Notes under the pieces: generated by a model
The model's database searches: none
The model's input: only the letters and a program-made list of their open reading frames with translations
Told to the model about the DNA's origin: nothing
Made by a program: the position numbers and the translations under genes
DNA from: Tunturiibacter gelidiferens
Lineage (GTDB): Bacteria > Acidobacteriota > Terriglobia > Terriglobales > Acidobacteriaceae
Length of the DNA stretch: 64,000 nucleotides
Reading direction: 5' to 3'
Assembly: GCF_014201335.1 (NCBI RefSeq)
Contig: NZ_JACHEB010000003.1
Coordinates: 496,001-560,000 of the forward strand
In this document: piece after piece, positions 35,236 through 43,969 of the stretch
Numbering within the stretch: the stretch's first letter is position 1
Layout: each line of letters begins with the position of its first letter

Positions 35236-36150
35236 ATGGACTGGACACCTGGTGGCGGACTCAGTGGGGACATCGAAGACAGACGTGGTTCCTCTGGCGG
35301 AGGCGGCGGAGGCTTTGGCGGCGGTGGGATCGGCATCGTCGGCTTTTTGTTCCTTCTAGTCATCAGCCTTGTCACAGGACGTAACTACATCGGCAGCTAT
35401 CTGTCTGGGCATAGTGCGTCTCCCTCCACACAGCAGAGCGCACCTTCCGCAGGCAATCGGCCGGTGACCTCTGAATCTCCTCAAGAGAAGAGAGCGGCGC
35501 AGCTTGTCTCCTGGACGCTGGACGATGTGCAGAATACCTGGACGAAGCTTCTGCCCACGCAGACGGGAAAAAACTACCAGCGCTCCACTCTGGTGTTATT
35601 CCGCGGACGAACTTACTCAGGCTGCGGTACTGCTCAGTCGCAAAGCGGTCCGTTCTACTGCCCGGCAGATGAAAAAGTCTACATCGACCTTAGTTTCTGG
35701 GATGAATTGAGACGGCTCGGCGGCAGCAATGCGGACTTCGCTCAGGCCTACGTCGTTGCTCACGAGCTAGGCCACCATGTGCAGGATCTTCTCGGCATCG
35801 AACGACAGGTCAGGCAGCTATCCGCCCAACACCCATCGGAGAGAAATCGTCTCTCCGTGGATCTTGAACTTCAGGCTGATTGTTTCGCCGGTGTGTGGGC
35901 GCACAGCACGGCGCAGCGTAACATCGTTCACGACTCTGATATCGCGGCTGGTCTGCAAGCAGCAGCCTCGGTTGGCGACGACCATATCCAGCGCCTGGAA
36001 CGAGGGACGGTAAGCCCTGAGAGCTTCACTCACGGATCTTCCGCGCAACGCGTTGGCTGGTTCAAGCGTGGTTTCCAGCAGGGAACCATCGCAGCCTGCA
36101 ACACCTTCAAAACTGGCGGTGCAGTTCCGCCGACAGACAGCGCTGAGTAG
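35236..36150 (+). CDS. Neutral zinc metallopeptidase (YpfJ family)
   Basis: Putative zinc peptidase anchored in the membrane. The 304-residue protein has a Gly-rich N-terminal stretch (SSGGGGGGFGGGGIG), one membrane helix (about 34-50, IVGFLFLLVISLVTG), a Ser/Thr/Pro linker and then a domain with the zinc motif HELGHHVQ (about 176-183). The third ligand region is ELQADCFAGVWAH. The string VYIDLSFWDEL and the Cys pair in YSGCGTAQSQSGPFYCPADE fit the YpfJ/zinc neutral protease family (PF04228). The signal anchor places the catalytic domain in the periplasm. The gene ends two bases before the convergent uvrC stop. Confidence 0.92.
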   Translation: MDWTPGGGLSGDIEDRRGSSGGGGGGFGGGGIGIVGFLFLLVISLVTGRNYIGSYLSGHSASPSTQQSAPSAGNRPVTSESPQEKRAAQLVSWTLDDVQNTWTKLLPTQTGKNYQRSTLVLFRGRTYSGCGTAQSQSGPFYCPADEKVYIDLSFWDELRRLGGSNADFAQAYVVAHELGHHVQDLLGIERQVRQLSAQHPSERNRLSVDLELQADCFAGVWAHSTAQRNIVHDSDIAAGLQAAASVGDDHIQRLERGTVSPESFTHGSSAQRVGWFKRGFQQGTIAACNTFKTGGAVPPTDSAE

Positions 36151-36152
36151 CC

Positions 36153-38147
36153 TCAGGAAGCTTCGTTCAACACGGGAAGTACCGCTTTGCCTGAAGCTTC
36201 CGCTGCAAAGTAGTTACGAATCTTCTCCGCAGTCGCTGTATTCACCACTGCAGTGAGCGCGTCGGGTCCAGCCTGCTTGATCCCACGCACGCTGCCGAAG
36301 TGTTCGATCAACCGTTGCCGGGTTCTCGGCCCAACACCAGGTATTGCGAGCAATTCGCTGTCGCGGTCGCGCATCTGGCGTCGCTTGCGATGGTAGCTCA
36401 CGGCAAATCGATGACTCTCATCGCGAATTTTCTGCATCAGGTGCAACACCGGAGAGCGTCGATCCAGCACCACAGGTTCATTCTCCTGCCCGTATACGTA
36501 GATGATCTCTTCCCGTTTTGCGATTGAAGCAAGAGGCTGCAGTGTGACGCCGATCTCCTCGAGCGCCGAATACGCTGCATGCAACTGTCCGAGCCCTCCA
36601 TCGATCAGGATCAAGGAAGGGAAGGGCTTCTTGTCTTCTTGCAGCCGTTTGTAACGGCGTTGAATAACTTCGCGCATGCTGGCAAAATCATCGACGCCCG
36701 TGACTGTCTTCACCTGAAATTTTCGGTAGTCGGACTTTTTCATCGCGCCATCTTCCCACACAACCATAGAAGCCACCGTTTCGGCGCCCTGAATGTGCGA
36801 GATGTCGAAGCATTCGATCCGGCGCGGTAGCTCTTCCAGCGTGAGCGCGTCCTGCAACGCCTCTTGAATCGCTTTCATACCCGGCTGCAGCACTCGGAAC
36901 CGCTGATCGTACGACTGCTTCGCATTTTGACAGACAAGATCGACGAGCGAGCGCTTTTCACCACGTTGCGGAGCAAGAATCTCAATGCGTTTGCCCGTCC
37001 GCTCAGTGAGTGCCTCCGCCAAAAGCGCCCGATCGGGAAACTCTACGGGAACGAGAATGGACCGTGGCACATAACTCTGATCGAGATAAAGTTGCTTCAG
37101 CAACGCGGAAAAAAACACCGCCGGACTGAACGCCGCTCCGAGCTCCGACACGGCAGCATGCTGGACGACGGGAATGCCCTCTCCAATCTCCGGCGCGGTA
37201 GTCGCAGGATCGGGTTCCATGCGCGGCAGCGCCTCCAACTCATCCAACTCCGCAATGGCCTCCGTCACCGCATCCGGCGCGGATTCCGGGAGATCCTCCC
37301 AGAAGAAGTCGCGCCGGTCCACGATCTTTCCGCTGCGCATGTGGAACAGGTTCACCGCCAGCATCTCGTTCTCGAAGTGGTAGCCGAAGACGTCGGCGTC
37401 TTCATTATCGGTGCCGGCCATTCGCTGTTTGTCCTGCATCTGGTGTACGGTGACGATTTGATCGCGCAGGCGCGCAGCCGTCTCGAACTGCTCCGCCTCC
37501 GCCGCAGCCTCCATCCGTCTAGTCAGTGCCTGCTCGAGTTCATTCGGACGCCCCTCCAGAAAGAGCTGTACGTCGCGAATGGTTTCGCGGTAAGTCTCCG
37601 GCGTCGTCAGTCCCTCCAGGCACGGCCCCAGGCAGCGCTTGATGTAGTACTGCAGGCACGCCCGCGGATGGTATCGCGATAGATCGACCTTGCAGCTTGG
37701 AATCAGGAAGCTGCGATGGATCAGATCGACGAGCCGATACGCGAGGTTTCCTGGAAAGTAGGGACCGTAGTAGGCCCCGCCATCCTTGCGCAATCGGCGG
37801 GTCACGAAGACCTTCGGATAGCGATCGTTCATCGTCAGCTTGATGTAGGGGTAGGTTTTATCGTCCCGCAGCAGGATGTTGAAGCGCGGCTTCTTCTGCT
37901 TGATGAGGTTGTTCTCGAGCGCTAGCGCCTCATGCTCATTCGCGACCGTGATGTACTCCACATCGACGGCCTCCCGCATCAGGGAGCCTGTTTTGGCGTT
38001 GGCCTGCGAAGCCTCCAGAAAGTAGGAACGCACCCGCGCACGCAGGTTTTTCGCCTTACCCACATAGATAACCTCACCCTCGGCGTTTTTATAGAGATAA
38101 CAACCAGGCTGGGTGGGGAGAGTTCGAATTTTCTGGTGAAGATCCAT
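36153..38147 (-). CDS. uvrC: Excinuclease ABC subunit C
   Basis: Nuclease of nucleotide excision repair that makes both incisions around a lesion with UvrB. The 664-residue protein has the GIY-YIG N-terminal domain (PGCYLYKNAEGEVIYVGKAKNLRARVRSYF), Cys residues in CLQYYIKRCLGPC, a UvrB-binding UVR segment (RMEAAAEAEQFETAARLRDQI), the RNase H-like endonuclease half (FDISHIQGAETVASMVVWEDG, LILIDGGLGQL) and C-terminal helix-hairpin-helix (LLAIPGVGPRTRQRLIEHFGS). All expected domains are present. Its 5' end is divergent from the OmpA-type lipoprotein gene. Confidence 0.97.
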   Translation of the reverse strand: MDLHQKIRTLPTQPGCYLYKNAEGEVIYVGKAKNLRARVRSYFLEASQANAKTGSLMREAVDVEYITVANEHEALALENNLIKQKKPRFNILLRDDKTYPYIKLTMNDRYPKVFVTRRLRKDGGAYYGPYFPGNLAYRLVDLIHRSFLIPSCKVDLSRYHPRACLQYYIKRCLGPCLEGLTTPETYRETIRDVQLFLEGRPNELEQALTRRMEAAAEAEQFETAARLRDQIVTVHQMQDKQRMAGTDNEDADVFGYHFENEMLAVNLFHMRSGKIVDRRDFFWEDLPESAPDAVTEAIAELDELEALPRMEPDPATTAPEIGEGIPVVQHAAVSELGAAFSPAVFFSALLKQLYLDQSYVPRSILVPVEFPDRALLAEALTERTGKRIEILAPQRGEKRSLVDLVCQNAKQSYDQRFRVLQPGMKAIQEALQDALTLEELPRRIECFDISHIQGAETVASMVVWEDGAMKKSDYRKFQVKTVTGVDDFASMREVIQRRYKRLQEDKKPFPSLILIDGGLGQLHAAYSALEEIGVTLQPLASIAKREEIIYVYGQENEPVVLDRRSPVLHLMQKIRDESHRFAVSYHRKRRQMRDRDSELLAIPGVGPRTRQRLIEHFGSVRGIKQAGPDALTAVVNTATAEKIRNYFAAEASGKAVLPVLNEAS

Positions 38148-38412
38148 GCGTGTCGATCAAAGTCCGCATCTTAGTGTAGATGCAGGTTTATAAATCTGCG
38201 TGTGCACAGGTTTGCTCAGTAGATTTGACGCGGCAACCTATCAAAAGTTCCCGGATAGCGCTTACAGGGAGAGTAGTCCAAACGTGCCGATCGTTGTAAG
38301 TGTAATAAAATGTTATGGTTGAAGGCGTTTTGAGATTGGCATTCCAATTGCAGCTTTCAACCGTTGTGGATGAAGTTATTGGAACGCCTTACTAACCAGG
38401 AGAGTGAAAGAA

Positions 38413-39174
38413 ATGAACTCCAAGAATCAGAGACGAATGAAGATTAAATCTGCCTCAGCCGTTATGTTCGCCAGTGCCTTCGCGTTCACCTTCACGGTTG
38501 GCTGCTCGACCAAGAACTATGTCAAGTCCCAAACCGCGCCTATCATCCAGCAGACTAACGACCTCGATACTAAGACCGCCGCTGACCATCGCAATATCGT
38601 TGACACCGATGAGCGGGCCAAGACCGGAATCGCCGGCGCACAATCTGCCGCCGATACAGCCGATCAGCATGCTCTCGCAGCGGGTCAGTCCGCGGATGCG
38701 GCAAATCAATCCGCCAAGGAAGCTTACAACCGGGTCGACAGCCTAAGCGGTGTCGTCGCGAATTTGGACAACTACAAGCAGATCTCGGATGTGAGCGTCA
38801 CGTTTGCCTTTGACAAGTATGTCTTGACCGCGTCTGACAAGAAGCAGCTTGATGATTTGGCTGCAAACCTCGGCAATACCCGTGGTTACATTCTTGAAGT
38901 GACTGGCGGAACGGACTCGGTTGGTGATGCGCAGTATAACTACCAACTCAGCCAGCATCGTGCCGACGCAGTCGTCAACTATCTCTCCTCCAAATACAAC
39001 ATCCCGCCGCACAAGTTCTACCTGATTGGCATCGGCAAGGACCAGCAGGTTGCGAGCGACAGCACAGCCGAAGGTCGCGCGAAGAATCGTCGTGTCGACA
39101 TCAAGCTGATGACCAACATGAGCAACGATCAGCCGAGCAATGCCTCCGCCACCAAACCGAACGGGCAAATGTAA
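38413..39174 (+). CDS. OmpA-family lipoprotein with an Ala-rich coiled coil
   Basis: Envelope lipoprotein with a peptidoglycan-binding OmpA domain. 253 residues from ATG 38413, chosen because AGGAG at 38398-38402 is 10 bases upstream, while the GTG at 38404 would be too close. The signal ends FTVGC, a divergent lipobox with C at about 31. Next comes about 85 residues of heptad-like, Ala/Asp/Asn-rich sequence (AAGQSADAANQSAKEAYNRV), like Lpp or ExbB-linked coils. The OmpA domain follows (VTFAFDKYVLTASDKKQLDDL, then LSQHRADAVVNYL and GRAKNRRVDI), with the conserved peptidoglycan-binding Asp/Arg positions. It probably tethers the outer membrane to the wall. A good terminator follows. Confidence 0.87.
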   Translation: MNSKNQRRMKIKSASAVMFASAFAFTFTVGCSTKNYVKSQTAPIIQQTNDLDTKTAADHRNIVDTDERAKTGIAGAQSAADTADQHALAAGQSADAANQSAKEAYNRVDSLSGVVANLDNYKQISDVSVTFAFDKYVLTASDKKQLDDLAANLGNTRGYILEVTGGTDSVGDAQYNYQLSQHRADAVVNYLSSKYNIPPHKFYLIGIGKDQQVASDSTAEGRAKNRRVDIKLMTNMSNDQPSNASATKPNGQM

Positions 39175-39193
39175 TCAAAACTATCCGCAAGAC

Positions 39194-39231
39194 CAAACGC
39201 GCCGGCATCATGTCGGCGCGTTTGCTTTTAA
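39194..39231 (+). terminator. Intrinsic terminator after the OmpA-type lipoprotein
   Basis: An 11-bp stem, CAAACGCGCCG / CGGCGCGTTTG, extends by a few pairs into the loop and is followed by CTTTTA. Confidence 0.88.
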
Positions 39232-39255
39232 TCCCTCACAAGCTTCGATAGTGAT

Positions 39256-39474
39256 CTACGTCTTGAGCTTTCGATAGACAATCGCCAAGAGCACAGACGC
39301 CAAAATGACCCAGACAAGCTGGTACCAATAGAAAAACGGAAAACCCCAGAGCGCCGGCGTCGAACGCGCATAGACAATCGGGAAACAAAGGCCGAGATAG
39401 GGCAGTAGAAGCAGCAGCACCCATCGGCTCCTGCGTGGCCTTGATTCAGCTTTTCCTTCGGGCTCAGGCGTCAT
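39256..39474 (-). CDS. DUF3311-like small membrane protein
   Basis: A 72-residue protein (MTPEPEGKAES) with two helices: WVLLLLLPYLGLCFPIVYAR and FFYWYQLVWVILASVLLAIVY. This short pattern, with FPIVYAR, ALWGFPFFYWYQ and an AIVY tail, fits the DUF3311 family, normally encoded just before a sodium/solute symporter as its small partner. Here no symporter is adjacent, so it is an orphan. ATG 39474 was chosen over the in-frame upstream codons because the upstream part is not hydrophobic and not family-like. Confidence 0.75.
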   Translation of the reverse strand: MTPEPEGKAESRPRRSRWVLLLLLPYLGLCFPIVYARSTPALWGFPFFYWYQLVWVILASVLLAIVYRKLKT

Positions 39475-39551
39475 GGTGCAAAGCATAATGCATTTGTCTC
39501 GAAGGTGGGAAGCCAATCACTTCGGGTAAGTCATCGGGTAAAGTTGAAGAT

Positions 39552-40409
39552 ATGGCCGAGTCCACCCCCCAGAATCTCCCGCCGAGGGCCGCTCCCGACG
39601 ACACAGACCCGATTGCAGAGGCGATAGCGATCATGGCACGGCTGCGCGCTCCGGATGGCTGCCCCTGGGACCGCGAGCAGACCTTCGACTCTATCAAGCG
39701 ACACACGCTCGAAGAGACCTACGAGGTCTTCGACGCCATCGAACGCCGCGCCTGGCCCGACCTCAAGGATGAACTTGGCGATCTTCTCCTCCAAGTTCTC
39801 TTCTACGCGCAGATGGCCTCTGAAGCCGGTCACTTCGACATCCATGACGTAGCTGAAAATCTGAATGCCAAGCTCATTCGCCGTCATCCCCATATCTTTG
39901 CCGATGCTGAAGCGGCTGACGCCAATGCCGTTCTGCGCAACTGGGAGCAGATCAAGCAATCCGAAAAGAAAGCATCGCAATCCACGCAAACCTCGCTGCT
40001 GGACGACATGCCTCGTTCGATGCCGGCCTTGATGGAGGCGGGTAAACTCGGCTCCCGCGCAGCGAAAGTGGGATTCGACTGGCCTAACACCGACGGCCTC
40101 TTCGACAAGCTGCGGGAGGAGATCGGCGAACTCAAGGCGGAACTCGATCCGCCCTCAGCGGCTGGGTCCACAACCGCGATCGAAGCAGAGCTGGGAGACA
40201 TTCTCTTCACAGCCGTCAATCTCGCCCGACATCTCAAGATCGACCCCGAATCGGCTCTGCGCGCCACCAACGCAAAGTTTCGTCGCCGCTTCGCCGCAAT
40301 GGAGGCCGCCGCAGGCAGCAGTGCCGCTCTGGCAGCCTCCACTCCGGATCAGCTCGAAATACTATGGAATCAGGCGAAGAACGCCGCCACAGAACCGACA
40401 AGGTCATGA
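39552..40409 (+). CDS. mazG: Nucleoside triphosphate pyrophosphohydrolase MazG
   Basis: Hydrolyses NTPs and dNTPs to monophosphate and pyrophosphate, thought to clean noncanonical nucleotides and control ppGpp effects. The 285-residue protein contains two MazG domains: residues about 45-155 (CPWDREQTFDSIKRHTLEETYEVFDAI, with EELGD-like DELGDLLLQVLFYAQ) and about 175-250 (LREEIGELKAE ... EAELGDILFTAVNLARHL). The paired ExxE and ExxD metal motifs are visible in each. The stop TGA overlaps the GNAT gene ATG by four bases, indicating translational coupling with a gene that has no known nucleotide role. Confidence 0.94.
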   Translation: MAESTPQNLPPRAAPDDTDPIAEAIAIMARLRAPDGCPWDREQTFDSIKRHTLEETYEVFDAIERRAWPDLKDELGDLLLQVLFYAQMASEAGHFDIHDVAENLNAKLIRRHPHIFADAEAADANAVLRNWEQIKQSEKKASQSTQTSLLDDMPRSMPALMEAGKLGSRAAKVGFDWPNTDGLFDKLREEIGELKAELDPPSAAGSTTAIEAELGDILFTAVNLARHLKIDPESALRATNAKFRRRFAAMEAAAGSSAALAASTPDQLEILWNQAKNAATEPTRS

Positions 40410-41158
40410 ACGCCAACCCCCAACCTGCAATCCACATTCAGTCTCTTAGCAGCCTCGAACACTTTGAGCGTTGTGTCGTTCTCCAACTCGAAGTCTGGGG
40501 TTACAGTGACGGCGATGTGATCCCGCGGCGTGTCTTCGTCGTCGCTGAGCGCATCGGCGGACAGGTTCTCGGAGCCTTCGACGGTGATACCCTCGTCGGA
40601 TTCGCCATGTCCTTGCCGGGCTATCGCGACGGCAAACCCTATCTCCACTCGCACATGCTTGCTGTACTGCCGCAGTACCGAAACTCCGGCATCGGTCGCC
40701 GCCTCAAGCTCGCCCAGCGCGACGATGCCATCGCACGCGGCTTCGATCTCATGGAGTGGACCTTCGATCCCTTGGAGATCAGGAACTCGCATCTGAACAT
40801 CAGCCGTCTCGGCGTCATCGTGCGGCGCTATCAGGCCGATTTCTATGGTCCCTCATCCTCCCCATTGCAGGGAGGCCTCCCGACCGATAGGCTATATGCG
40901 GAATGGTGGCTGCGCTCCAGTCGTGTAACCGATCTGCTAAGCGGCGAGCCTCAGCCTCAACAGGTCTTCGAACGCATTACCGTCCCGCACACCATCTACC
41001 AGTGGAAACAGGACCCCCAGCAGCGAAGCCTTGCGCGGTCCCTGCAGAGCAATAACCGCGCGGCACTCGAATCGGCATTCCAACGGGGTTTGGCCGTAGT
41101 TGGCTACGAACGGGATGCTCAGGGTAATGGCAATTTCCTCCTCGGCCTCTGGAAATAA
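40406..41158 (+). CDS. GNAT-superfamily acyltransferase (COG3375-like)
   Basis: Predicted N-acyltransferase using acetyl-CoA or succinyl-CoA. 250 residues from ATG 40406, which shares four bases with the mazG stop. The GNAT core is visible: VLGAFDGDTLVGFAMSLPG (beta 2-3 hairpin), HSHMLAVLPQYRNSGIGRRLKLAQRDDA (motif A with the CoA-binding Q/RxxGxG/A pattern) and LEIRNSHLNISRLGVIVRRYQADFYG (motif B, with N and Y). The C-terminal 90 residues are a family-specific extension. Relatives of this type are known to act as N-succinyltransferases and to sit next to N-succinylamino acid racemases, which is exactly the next gene here. The acyl group and acceptor are inference. Confidence 0.8.
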   Translation: MNANPQPAIHIQSLSSLEHFERCVVLQLEVWGYSDGDVIPRRVFVVAERIGGQVLGAFDGDTLVGFAMSLPGYRDGKPYLHSHMLAVLPQYRNSGIGRRLKLAQRDDAIARGFDLMEWTFDPLEIRNSHLNISRLGVIVRRYQADFYGPSSSPLQGGLPTDRLYAEWWLRSSRVTDLLSGEPQPQQVFERITVPHTIYQWKQDPQQRSLARSLQSNNRAALESAFQRGLAVVGYERDAQGNGNFLLGLWK

Positions 41159-41262
41159 CACCCGGCAGATCTGATATATCAGGACCCCACCGCAGTACAA
41201 TTTCATTGAGCCCCGCGCACCAGACCCGCCCCGATCCAATAATTCGGAAAGACAGGACTGCA

Positions 41263-42393
41263 ATGCTCAACATCGATGCGATTCACCTCCGCGAGATCAA
41301 CCTGCCGTTAGCTCATCCCTTTGAGACCAGCTTCGGCCTCACCACCGGCCGCCGCATCCTCCTTGTAGAACTCGAATCAGAAGGCCTCACCGCATGGGGC
41401 GAGTGCGTCGCCGGCGAACACCCTTACTTCAGCGATGAGACTGTCGATACCGCCTGGATCATCACTGAGTCGGAGCTTGCCCCTCGCCTGCTCGAGGCTG
41501 ATGTAGAGAGCGGCGGCAGTTGTCCTGATATCTTTCGCCAGGTCCGCGGCCATCGTATGGCCAAGGCTGCGCTGGAAAATGCCGTCTGGGATCTCGAATC
41601 ACAGGTGAAGAGTGTCCCGCTCGCCGACCTCCTCGGCGGAACCCGCGACGTAATTCCCTGTGGCGTCTCGATTGGCATCCAACCCTCGCCCGCCCATCTG
41701 ATGGACAAGATTGCCACCGAACTCGCCGCCGGCTATCAGCGCATCAAGTTGAAGTGCAAGCCAGGCTGGGACGTGAAAATCTTCGAAGCCGTCCGCGACC
41801 GGTGGCCCGATATCACGCTCAGCTGCGATGCCAACTCCGCCTACCGCATGAGGGACGTCGAAGACATCGTCGAATGGGATCGTTTCGATCTGCTCATGAT
41901 CGAGCAGCCTCTCTGGTACGACGACTTCTACTTCCACTCCATGCTGCAGAAGCGTCTGCTCACCTCCATCTGTCTCGACGAATCCATTCGCAACCGCCGC
42001 GACGCTCTCGCCGCAATCGACATGGAGTCCTGTCGCATCATCAACATCAAACTCGGCCGCGTCGGGGGCTTCAGCGAAGCAATCGCCGTCCATAATGCCG
42101 CAGTGGAGCGCGGTATTCCGGTCTGGTGCGGAGGCATGCTCGAGACGGGCATCGGCCGGTCGCACAATATTGCTCTCTCATCGTTGTCGAACTTCTCGCT
42201 GCCGGGTGATGTCTCGGCCTCCAGCAGGTACTGGGAGCAGGACATCATCGAGCCGGAGGTCACGGTGAGCGATCGAGGGGAGATCACCGTACCAACCACA
42301 CCAGGCAGGGGCTTCGAGATACGGCGCGATCGAATCGAAGCGCTCACAGTCCGCCGGCAAACGCTCCATGCGAAGGCCCGCGTGACGGCCTGA
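41263..42393 (+). CDS. menC: Enolase-superfamily o-succinylbenzoate synthase / N-succinylamino acid racemase
   Basis: TIM-barrel enzyme of the MLE subgroup, OSBS/NSAR family. 376 residues from ATG 41263 (MLNIDAIHLREI). Catalytic residues are complete: KxK in RIKLKCKPGWD, metal ligands Asp in LSCDANSAY, Glu in MIEQPLWYDD and Asp in CLDESIRNR, and the second base Lys in INIKLGRVGGF. The capping domain is FETSFGLTTGRRILLVELESEGLTAWGECVA. The family is bifunctional: OSBS acts in menaquinone synthesis, NSAR on N-succinylamino acids. With no other men gene nearby and a GNAT acyltransferase 104 bases upstream, the racemase role is favoured, but MenC activity cannot be excluded. Confidence 0.85.
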   Translation: MLNIDAIHLREINLPLAHPFETSFGLTTGRRILLVELESEGLTAWGECVAGEHPYFSDETVDTAWIITESELAPRLLEADVESGGSCPDIFRQVRGHRMAKAALENAVWDLESQVKSVPLADLLGGTRDVIPCGVSIGIQPSPAHLMDKIATELAAGYQRIKLKCKPGWDVKIFEAVRDRWPDITLSCDANSAYRMRDVEDIVEWDRFDLLMIEQPLWYDDFYFHSMLQKRLLTSICLDESIRNRRDALAAIDMESCRIINIKLGRVGGFSEAIAVHNAAVERGIPVWCGGMLETGIGRSHNIALSSLSNFSLPGDVSASSRYWEQDIIEPEVTVSDRGEITVPTTPGRGFEIRRDRIEALTVRRQTLHAKARVTA

Positions 42394-42402
42394 CAGATCT
42401 CG

Positions 42403-43365
42403 TTATCGATTCGGTAGCGGCGTATCTAACATCATACGAATAGCGTCCTGGTAGCTCATCGGCCCTATCATTTGAAAGTCGCTGCCGGTTGATTCGGTAT
42501 GAACGTTGACTGTCTTCAGCATGAGAGCACGCACGCTGAGCCGCATCGAAAAGTAAGTGAAGATCCATCGATTGCTGCCAGCGTCAGCTTGATTCAGCTC
42601 CAGTTTGCCCCCGGGATAAATATGGGCGAGCATGCCCCAGCCGAAGTTCACACCACGCGAGATCGTCCCTTCCATGCGAACCAGGTAACGCGACTTGGCA
42701 TCGATCCACACCCTTCCTTCGAGACCGGTCAATGCCTCTGCTTCTGTGTTTGGCGGATTGAACTTAGGGTTCGGCTTGTAGTCGATTACGATCTCTAACG
42801 CGCCTTTATTTTTTCCTGACTGCGGCTGTCCCGGTACGTAAGTAAAAATTGCTGAATCAGCCATCAAAGGCACCAACTTATCCGCCATTTTGCGGTCCGA
42901 TTCGCTATTCCGGATATGCCGGTAGAACGCTGACGGCGACGCGATCATGTCGTTCAGGCGCTCCCGCTCCGCCTTATCCTGCTCATCGGTCAGCGGTTTT
43001 CCATCTCTCATGATCAACCGCGCCACCGTTCCCTCTTTACTCTCAACGACGTCACGGACTACATCGCCCTTATCACTGATTGTGTGAGTGCGATATCGAA
43101 AATAGGAGTCAGTATGATGAAGCGCTTTCAGCTCGTTCGCCGACGCGTCGACGATCCAGGAGCGCGGCGGTATCGACAGCAAGGATGCTTCGCCTACACC
43201 TTTTGTCGTAGCACCACCCTGCGCCCGTGCTGGCCCCGCAGCTACCGACAACAGCAGCAGGAGAGATCCGATAACGACCCGGTAGCGTGACCTCCTTTGT
43301 TCCAAAACTGCCGTGAATTGTGGCCCGCCCGCCGAAGCTGCTTCCCGCGCATCCACCTTAGCCAT
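42403..43365 (-). CDS. Exported protein of unknown function
   Basis: About 320 residues from ATG 43365 (MAKVDAREAAS). One hydrophobic segment (VVIGSLLLLLSVAAGPARA) acts as a signal peptide or anchor, preceded by a basic patch (EQRRSRYR). The mature part contains many charged residues, with LSIPPRSWIVDASANELKALHH, a conserved-looking YKPNPKFNPPNTEAEALTGLEGRVWI, and DAKSRYLVRMEGTISRGVNFG. That last stretch looks like the beta-rich lipid-carrier fold of outer-membrane lipoprotein-sorting or LolA-like proteins, but this is only a resemblance. The frame extends to an upstream ATG at 43488, without ribosome support. It is divergent from the bactofilin gene. Confidence 0.65.
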   Translation of the reverse strand: MAKVDAREAASAGGPQFTAVLEQRRSRYRVVIGSLLLLLSVAAGPARAQGGATTKGVGEASLLSIPPRSWIVDASANELKALHHTDSYFRYRTHTISDKGDVVRDVVESKEGTVARLIMRDGKPLTDEQDKAERERLNDMIASPSAFYRHIRNSESDRKMADKLVPLMADSAIFTYVPGQPQSGKNKGALEIVIDYKPNPKFNPPNTEAEALTGLEGRVWIDAKSRYLVRMEGTISRGVNFGWGMLAHIYPGGKLELNQADAGSNRWIFTYFSMRLSVRALMLKTVNVHTESTGSDFQMIGPMSYQDAIRMMLDTPLPNR

Positions 43366-43524
43366 TACCAACCCATACCTCTCATCTCCCCATTCTATGG
43401 GTCTTTCATAAGACTCACGGAGCCCGGCAAAGTATTCGCGGTTTGCCTCTCGGCATGAGCTTGGGTATAGTTCGGGCAAGGTATACATGCAGCAGGCAGG
43501 ACCTCAAGGGAGAAAAAAACGTCT

Positions 43525-43947
43525 ATGAAACCAGCAGAGGGTTCCACCGTCATCGGTAAGTCGGTCGTCATCCGGGGACAACTCTCCGGAGATGAGGACC
43601 TTTACATCGACGGAGACATCGAAGGAACCATCACGCTCAAGGACAGCGGTTTGACCATCGGGCCCAACGCACGCGTTCGCGCCGATATCACCGTCCGCGA
43701 CGTCACCGTATTCGGTCATCTTACAGGCAACGTGCATGCCACAGGCCGAGTAGACCTGCGCCAGTCCGCAATCGTCAACGGGGACATCCTCGCAGGTCGG
43801 CTCAGCATCGAAGAGAGTGCTGTTCTGAAGGGGAGTGTCGAACTCAAACAAGGCTCCGGAACGCAATCCAAGTCCTCAACTTCGGCCGCAACACCTTCTG
43901 CGCCAGCCGAGCCGAGCGCTCCTTTGTTCACTCAACCACAGGCATAG
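43525..43947 (+). CDS. Bactofilin (polymer-forming cytoskeletal protein)
   Basis: Forms non-nucleotide-dependent filaments used in cell shape or polarity. The 140-residue protein consists of a right-handed beta-helix of short repeats: VIGKSVVIRGQLSGDEDLYIDGDIEG, TITLKDSGLTIGPNARVRADI and VHATGRVDLRQSAIVNGDI, with repeating Gly/Asp/hydrophobic turns. The tail from about residue 113 (GSGTQSKSSTSAATP onward) is a disordered Ser/Thr/Pro region typical of the family. No membrane anchor is seen. It is followed after 22 bases by the methyltransferase-like gene. Confidence 0.9.
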   Translation: MKPAEGSTVIGKSVVIRGQLSGDEDLYIDGDIEGTITLKDSGLTIGPNARVRADITVRDVTVFGHLTGNVHATGRVDLRQSAIVNGDILAGRLSIEESAVLKGSVELKQGSGTQSKSSTSAATPSAPAEPSAPLFTQPQA

Positions 43948-43969
43948 AACCAGAAAGGGAAGCGGGCTC

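Noticed and set aside
38285..38325. AT-rich stretch with partial similarity to a XerCD dif site
   Set aside because: TTATGGTT resembles part of the XerD arm, but the XerC arm and six-base spacer do not fit. Similarity is too weak to claim.
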